Notes under the pieces: generated by a model
What the model saw: only the letters and a program-made list of their open reading frames with translations
Databases searched by the model: none
Told to the model about the DNA's origin: nothing
Source of the DNA: Candidatus Omnitrophota bacterium
GTDB taxonomy: Bacteria; Omnitrophota; Koll11; Zapsychrales; Zapsychraceae
Assembly (NCBI GenBank): GCA_023140095.1
Contig: JAGLMJ010000045.1
Span: forward strand, 1 to 8,441
Direction of reading: 5' to 3'
Length of the DNA: 8,441 bases
Shown here: positions 5,557 to 8,441 of the stretch, piece after piece
How positions within the stretch are numbered: position 1 is the first letter of the stretch
How the letters are laid out: each line of letters begins with the position of its first letter
Made by a program: the position numbers and the translations under genes

Positions 5557-7983
5557 ATGATCAAATTATCTCGCCAAAACGAACATTTCAGCAGGGCTCT
5601 TTTTACAGTATTATTAATTATCGAAATTACAATATTCCTACTTCTGATCATCTTCAATCGATTAGTCACGCACGACACCTTATTTTGTTTAACATCCCAA
5701 TATTTTTTCCTCAACCATGCTGTTACTTATAAAGAATTTCCCTTGTGGATCCCTTACCTGACACACGGTGTCACGTCATCTGTTTTATATACCATTCAAG
5801 GATGCCATGGAGTTTTATTTGATGCCCTTTTAAATATACCTTCCGTTCTGAAGAACATTAATTTTATTCATATTTATTATTTCGGCATTTTTGCTGAAAG
5901 AATTCTTTTCTTAATCGGCATTTGGCTGTTATCAAAGAAATTATTTACCTCCCAGCTTACGGTCTTTGTTGTTTCCCTAACGGCTTTATTCTCGAGTATA
6001 TGGATGCAGCAAATATATTTTAACTTCCATATTTATTATGCAATACCTTTAATTTTGTATTTTTTCCATCAGTTCTTTGATTCCAAGAAATGGAGATACT
6101 TGATCTTTTCGATCAATCTTTATTGTTTTCAAAGCTTAGCGAATGTTCCGTATTTCGTCGCTATCACTTCTCTTGTTATCTTTTTCTACATATTGCTCTT
6201 TGTGTGCTTCAATCCCAATAATCTTAAAGAGTTTTCCATAAAAAATCCTTTTTCAAAGTCAACCCCAAAAAAGAAGAAATATTTACTCTTCACGGGGCTC
6301 ACAGCTATTTTATTGACGTTTATTATGTTCGGCGCAGGTTATCTATCGAGCTTTGACAATCAGGTTATTTTTAATTTTCCTCACCGTAACGCCAACGGTC
6401 AAGTATCCATACATCAATTTTTAGTTTACAGCATGAATACGGGAGGAATCTTTAGGTGGATGGAATTATTACTTGGCTTTTCTTGGCACCGTGAGTATAC
6501 ACTATATTTCGGCCTTCTTCCTATTCTATGTATTTTTCTTGGCATATTTTGCAACTTTAACAAGAAATCAGCGCCCATAACCATCTTAGTATTAATCTTG
6601 TTCAATATTAGCGTGGGAAGCATTTTAGCCGCCGCATTTTACCATACATGGCCACTCATGAAATACTACCGGCATCTATCCTATGTGAATCCGATTATCA
6701 AACTATTTCTTTGCTTATTAGCCGGTTTTGGCCTTGATGTGCTTTTTAAAAAAGATCAAAATAGACATAACGCTTTACAGGTTAAATTGGCTTATATATT
6801 CATCTCTTTTCTAATATTGGGAGCGGCTAAATATCTATTTTACGTATCCCAGAACCCTGTGCAGCTCAGGGCATTAGCTGCCAGCATGGGATTTACGGTT
6901 CTAGGTAAGAATTTAATAAATGCTTCCGTATTGATAGAATTAGCCGTAAAAAAAATGTCAGTTGTTGCGGTCATATTCTTTATATACCCATTCATTACAC
7001 AGAAAAGAGTACAAAAAGCTTTTCTAACGATTTTAATCCTCCTTCACGTCGCGGATATCGGGCTCTTCTTTTTAAAAGAAACAACCAAAAGAACAACCAT
7101 AATTGATGAACAGGGAAAATCCCTTTTTGAATTCAGACAAATGCCATTTCAAAAAAGACGAAATGATCATTTTCTTGATAGCGAACGGGCGCACTCAGCC
7201 TATGATTCTTTTTTAAAGGATAATCATTTTATTTGGACAATAAACGCTTTTCTTATGCAGGATGAAATCTCAACGGATCGAAAAACAGAATACTGGCTCA
7301 CGCATCTGAATGAATATCTTTTATCTTTTAACGAATCAAAAGATGGGAAGCTATTATTGGATGCCAGTAAACCAACACTCCAATTTCCTGAAGATCTTTC
7401 GGGTGTCAGAAAAGTTTCTGGAGTAGATGAAGATAAAATTCAATTTTTTGATCAGGCATTTTTATTAAATGATAGGGAGAAATTGAAAGAAATATTTGGC
7501 AACAAAAACTTTTCAGGCGATATTTTGTTTGTAAGCACCTCTAGGAATGATGGTGAGCCGTTGTCCGAAAATGACATGTCCTTGTTGAATTGGACGAAAG
7601 AAGGATCCTTATCTTTAAATAATCGTCTGCATCTTCCATATACAATAAATGAGTTTAATGCCAATAAGCTTGTATTAAGCGTAAATGTTTTGGGTGAAAA
7701 GAAAGTGTGGATGATGTATAGCGATGTTTTTCATCCAAAATGGCAGATTAAGGTAAACGGTAAACCTCAGGATATTTTCAGGGGAAATATCGCCTACAAA
7801 GCTATTCGTTTAAAACCTGGACACAATATTGTTGATTTCAGATTTAAATCAACTGCTATTAGTTTATTCAATCGCCTGGTAGGGATCAATGCCCTCTTGT
7901 GGGTTTGCTATATCATTTGCGCGATTGGAAGAATATATAAATATTCGGATAGAACCGAGAAAAAAGATAACAGCAGCTTTTAA
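5557..7983 (+). CDS. YfhO-like polytopic membrane protein, probable GT-C-fold glycosyltransferase
   Basis: 808 residues with roughly 13-14 hydrophobic helices: the first at about 14-36, most of the rest between 110 and 508, and a last one at about 774-795. A large soluble segment, presumably extracytoplasmic, spans about 510-770. The early loop has an acidic residue (D40, 'VTHDT') and 'FPLWIPYLTHG' (61-71), matching the P-L-W-x-P-Y pattern in GT-C-type transferases and YfhO. The end of the soluble part, 'YSDVFHPKWQIKVNGK' and 'IAYKAIRLKPGHNIVDFRF', is the beta-sandwich wording I associate with YfhO (PF09586). B. subtilis YfhO takes part in lipoteichoic acid glycosylation; the acceptor here is unknown. 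No clear Shine-Dalgarno sequence precedes the ATG. The gene is far richer in A+T than comM or accA (sampled 60-base lines give 27-32% G+C against 53% in comM), suggesting transfer or relaxed composition. The reading frame is intact. Confidence 0.65.
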   Translation: MIKLSRQNEHFSRALFTVLLIIEITIFLLLIIFNRLVTHDTLFCLTSQYFFLNHAVTYKEFPLWIPYLTHGVTSSVLYTIQGCHGVLFDALLNIPSVLKNINFIHIYYFGIFAERILFLIGIWLLSKKLFTSQLTVFVVSLTALFSSIWMQQIYFNFHIYYAIPLILYFFHQFFDSKKWRYLIFSINLYCFQSLANVPYFVAITSLVIFFYILLFVCFNPNNLKEFSIKNPFSKSTPKKKKYLLFTGLTAILLTFIMFGAGYLSSFDNQVIFNFPHRNANGQVSIHQFLVYSMNTGGIFRWMELLLGFSWHREYTLYFGLLPILCIFLGIFCNFNKKSAPITILVLILFNISVGSILAAAFYHTWPLMKYYRHLSYVNPIIKLFLCLLAGFGLDVLFKKDQNRHNALQVKLAYIFISFLILGAAKYLFYVSQNPVQLRALAASMGFTVLGKNLINASVLIELAVKKMSVVAVIFFIYPFITQKRVQKAFLTILILLHVADIGLFFLKETTKRTTIIDEQGKSLFEFRQMPFQKRRNDHFLDSERAHSAYDSFLKDNHFIWTINAFLMQDEISTDRKTEYWLTHLNEYLLSFNESKDGKLLLDASKPTLQFPEDLSGVRKVSGVDEDKIQFFDQAFLLNDREKLKEIFGNKNFSGDILFVSTSRNDGEPLSENDMSLLNWTKEGSLSLNNRLHLPYTINEFNANKLVLSVNVLGEKKVWMMYSDVFHPKWQIKVNGKPQDIFRGNIAYKAIRLKPGHNIVDFRFKSTAISLFNRLVGINALLWVCYIICAIGRIYKYSDRTEKKDNSSF

Positions 7984-8086
7984 ATACTGACCAACTTAAA
8001 ATCTACTCCTTTTTCCCTCATCTTCAAATTCTTTCGCTTCTCAATGAATAAATACAACTTTTAGAAATCAATTTATAACTTCGGTT
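7984..8086. other. Spacer between the YfhO-like gene and the comM relic
   Basis: This is AT-rich DNA with no gene, clear hairpin terminator or RNA I can recognise. Together with the relics that follow, the 458 bases from 7984 to the window end contain no intact gene. Confidence 0.5.
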
Positions 8087-8155
8087 ACGAATGGGTGTCC
8101 ATGCGGGTTTTTTACGGATCCCAAAAAAAATGCCATTGCACCCCCACCCCCGTTT
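8087..8155 (+). pseudogene. comM: Decayed, frameshifted fragment of a second comM/yifB gene
   Basis: Starting at 8096 the sequence reads C-P-C-G-F-F-T-D-P-K, matching ComM residues 352-361 (CPCGFFTDAK) of the intact gene. It then slips one base in a run of eight A's (8123-8130) and continues in the next frame from 8131 as C-H-C-T-P-T. Nine A's would restore a single frame. Over 8096-8149 against 4933-4987 I count about seven mismatches and one gap. Most mismatches are at silent third positions (CCA/CCG, GGG/GGA, TTT/TTC twice, AAA/AAG), so the copy diverged while still coding. Upstream, 'VTNG' aligns poorly with 'AMNP'. Downstream, TCAGCG may be a last trace of homology. The rest of the gene is missing. 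Confidence 0.75.
8131..8149 (+). repeat. Direct repeat copy 2, inside the comM relic
   Basis: TGCCATTGCACCCCCACCC is identical to 4969-4987, in the same orientation about 3.16 kb away. The pair encloses the 3' end of comM and the whole YfhO-like gene. Confidence 0.85.
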
Positions 8156-8184
8156 TTTCAGCGATAGTGTCCTCAAGTCCAAAG

Positions 8185-8367
8185 GTCAACAGTAGTCAAA
8201 TCCAACGTTGGTTCGCAACGAGTGCAGCCGATATTGAACCTCGTTTGCACCGGATCAAAGGTTATAGATTCCTGAAGGTATTAAGATTCAAACTATCGGA
8301 AAAGATTGAGGCAAAGACCGGGAAGAAAGTCGCTGAAGTGACTCAAGAATTAGTTGCGGCTCAGTAA
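8185..8367 (+). pseudogene. Probable C-terminal remnant of an IS transposase
   Basis: The last about 60 codons of an open frame ending with TAA at 8365-8367 read 'SQIQRWFATSAADIEPRLHR', then 'IKGYRFLKVLRFKL' and a charged tail. A pattern of R-W-x-A, then an acidic residue, then R-R-I-K-G-Y-R-x-L-x-x-L is one I associate with C-termini of IS transposases; this is from memory and the family cannot be named safely. No N-terminal or catalytic part is present. The frame continues upstream without a stop into the comM relic (open from 8065), so the apparent 90-codon gene beginning with GTG at 8095 is a chance fusion of two fragments. No terminal inverted repeats or target duplication could be identified. 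Confidence 0.45.
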
Positions 8368-8441
8368 AAACTATAGGGGAATCCTGGAGAGTTTCAACTA
8401 AAAAAAGCATTGCGCCATGGAACAAAATACGTTTCGCTCAA
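8368..8441. other. Window end, no supported gene
   Basis: After the transposase-like stop nothing can be called. An ATG at 8417 opens eight codons to the edge, without a well-placed ribosome site, so it is not annotated as a gene. Confidence 0.4.

Noticed and set aside
8095..8367. A 90-codon small gene starting with GTG at 8095
   Set aside because: Its first part is a comM fragment in two frames and its last part resembles a transposase tail; there is no good ribosome site, so it is treated as fused relics.
5415..8376. Shared AAACTATAG after comM (about 5420) and after the transposase-like stop (about 8369)
   Set aside because: Nine AT-rich bases without flanking similarity can easily recur by chance.
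8417..8441. ATG at 8417 as the start of a new gene running off the edge
   Set aside because: Only eight codons are visible, with no well-placed ribosome site or recognisable sequence.

Overview
The window (8,441 bases) looks like chromosomal DNA from an uncultured Gram-negative-type bacterium. A cobalamin-binding radical SAM start with the wording 'ALGWERLGISLLSAIA', a LysM L,D-transpeptidase, a DUF212 protein and a YfhO-like membrane protein together suggest Omnitrophota or a PVC-related lineage. That placement rests on gene style recalled from memory and is only moderately secure.

Left half (1-3667), all on the minus strand. In transcription order it encodes a DUF212 (YuiD-like, PAP2-related) membrane protein, a membrane-anchored TPR/LysM L,D-transpeptidase, AccA (acetyl-CoA carboxylase carboxyltransferase alpha), the rRNA/tRNA methyltransferase RlmN, and the first 69 codons of a B12-binding radical SAM protein cut by the window edge. 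Spacings of 18 and 15 bases suggest two tight pairs (DUF212-ldt and accA-rlmN). A near-perfect inverted repeat separates the pairs, and a good promoter precedes the radical SAM gene. The theme is envelope building (fatty acid precursor, peptidoglycan cross-linking) plus ribosome modification.

Centre (3668-3879) is a divergent control region. It holds back-to-back promoter candidates, a small dyad over one -35 box, and a 12-pair hairpin that buries the comM Shine-Dalgarno sequence and ends at the base before the ATG. Then comes an intact comM/yifB AAA+ helicase-type gene (3880-5412, plus strand).

Right third (5413-8441). A strikingly AT-rich gene for an 808-residue YfhO-like polytopic protein (5557-7983) is followed by a scar with no intact gene. 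The scar contains a frameshifted fragment of a second comM (about 8087-8155) that runs into what looks like the C-terminal tail of an IS transposase (to 8367). The comM fragment shares a perfect 19-base direct repeat with the intact comM, so the AT-rich gene lies between two comM-derived sequences. This is the most unusual feature of the window. No CRISPR array, RNA gene, complete mobile element or clearly new multi-gene system was found.
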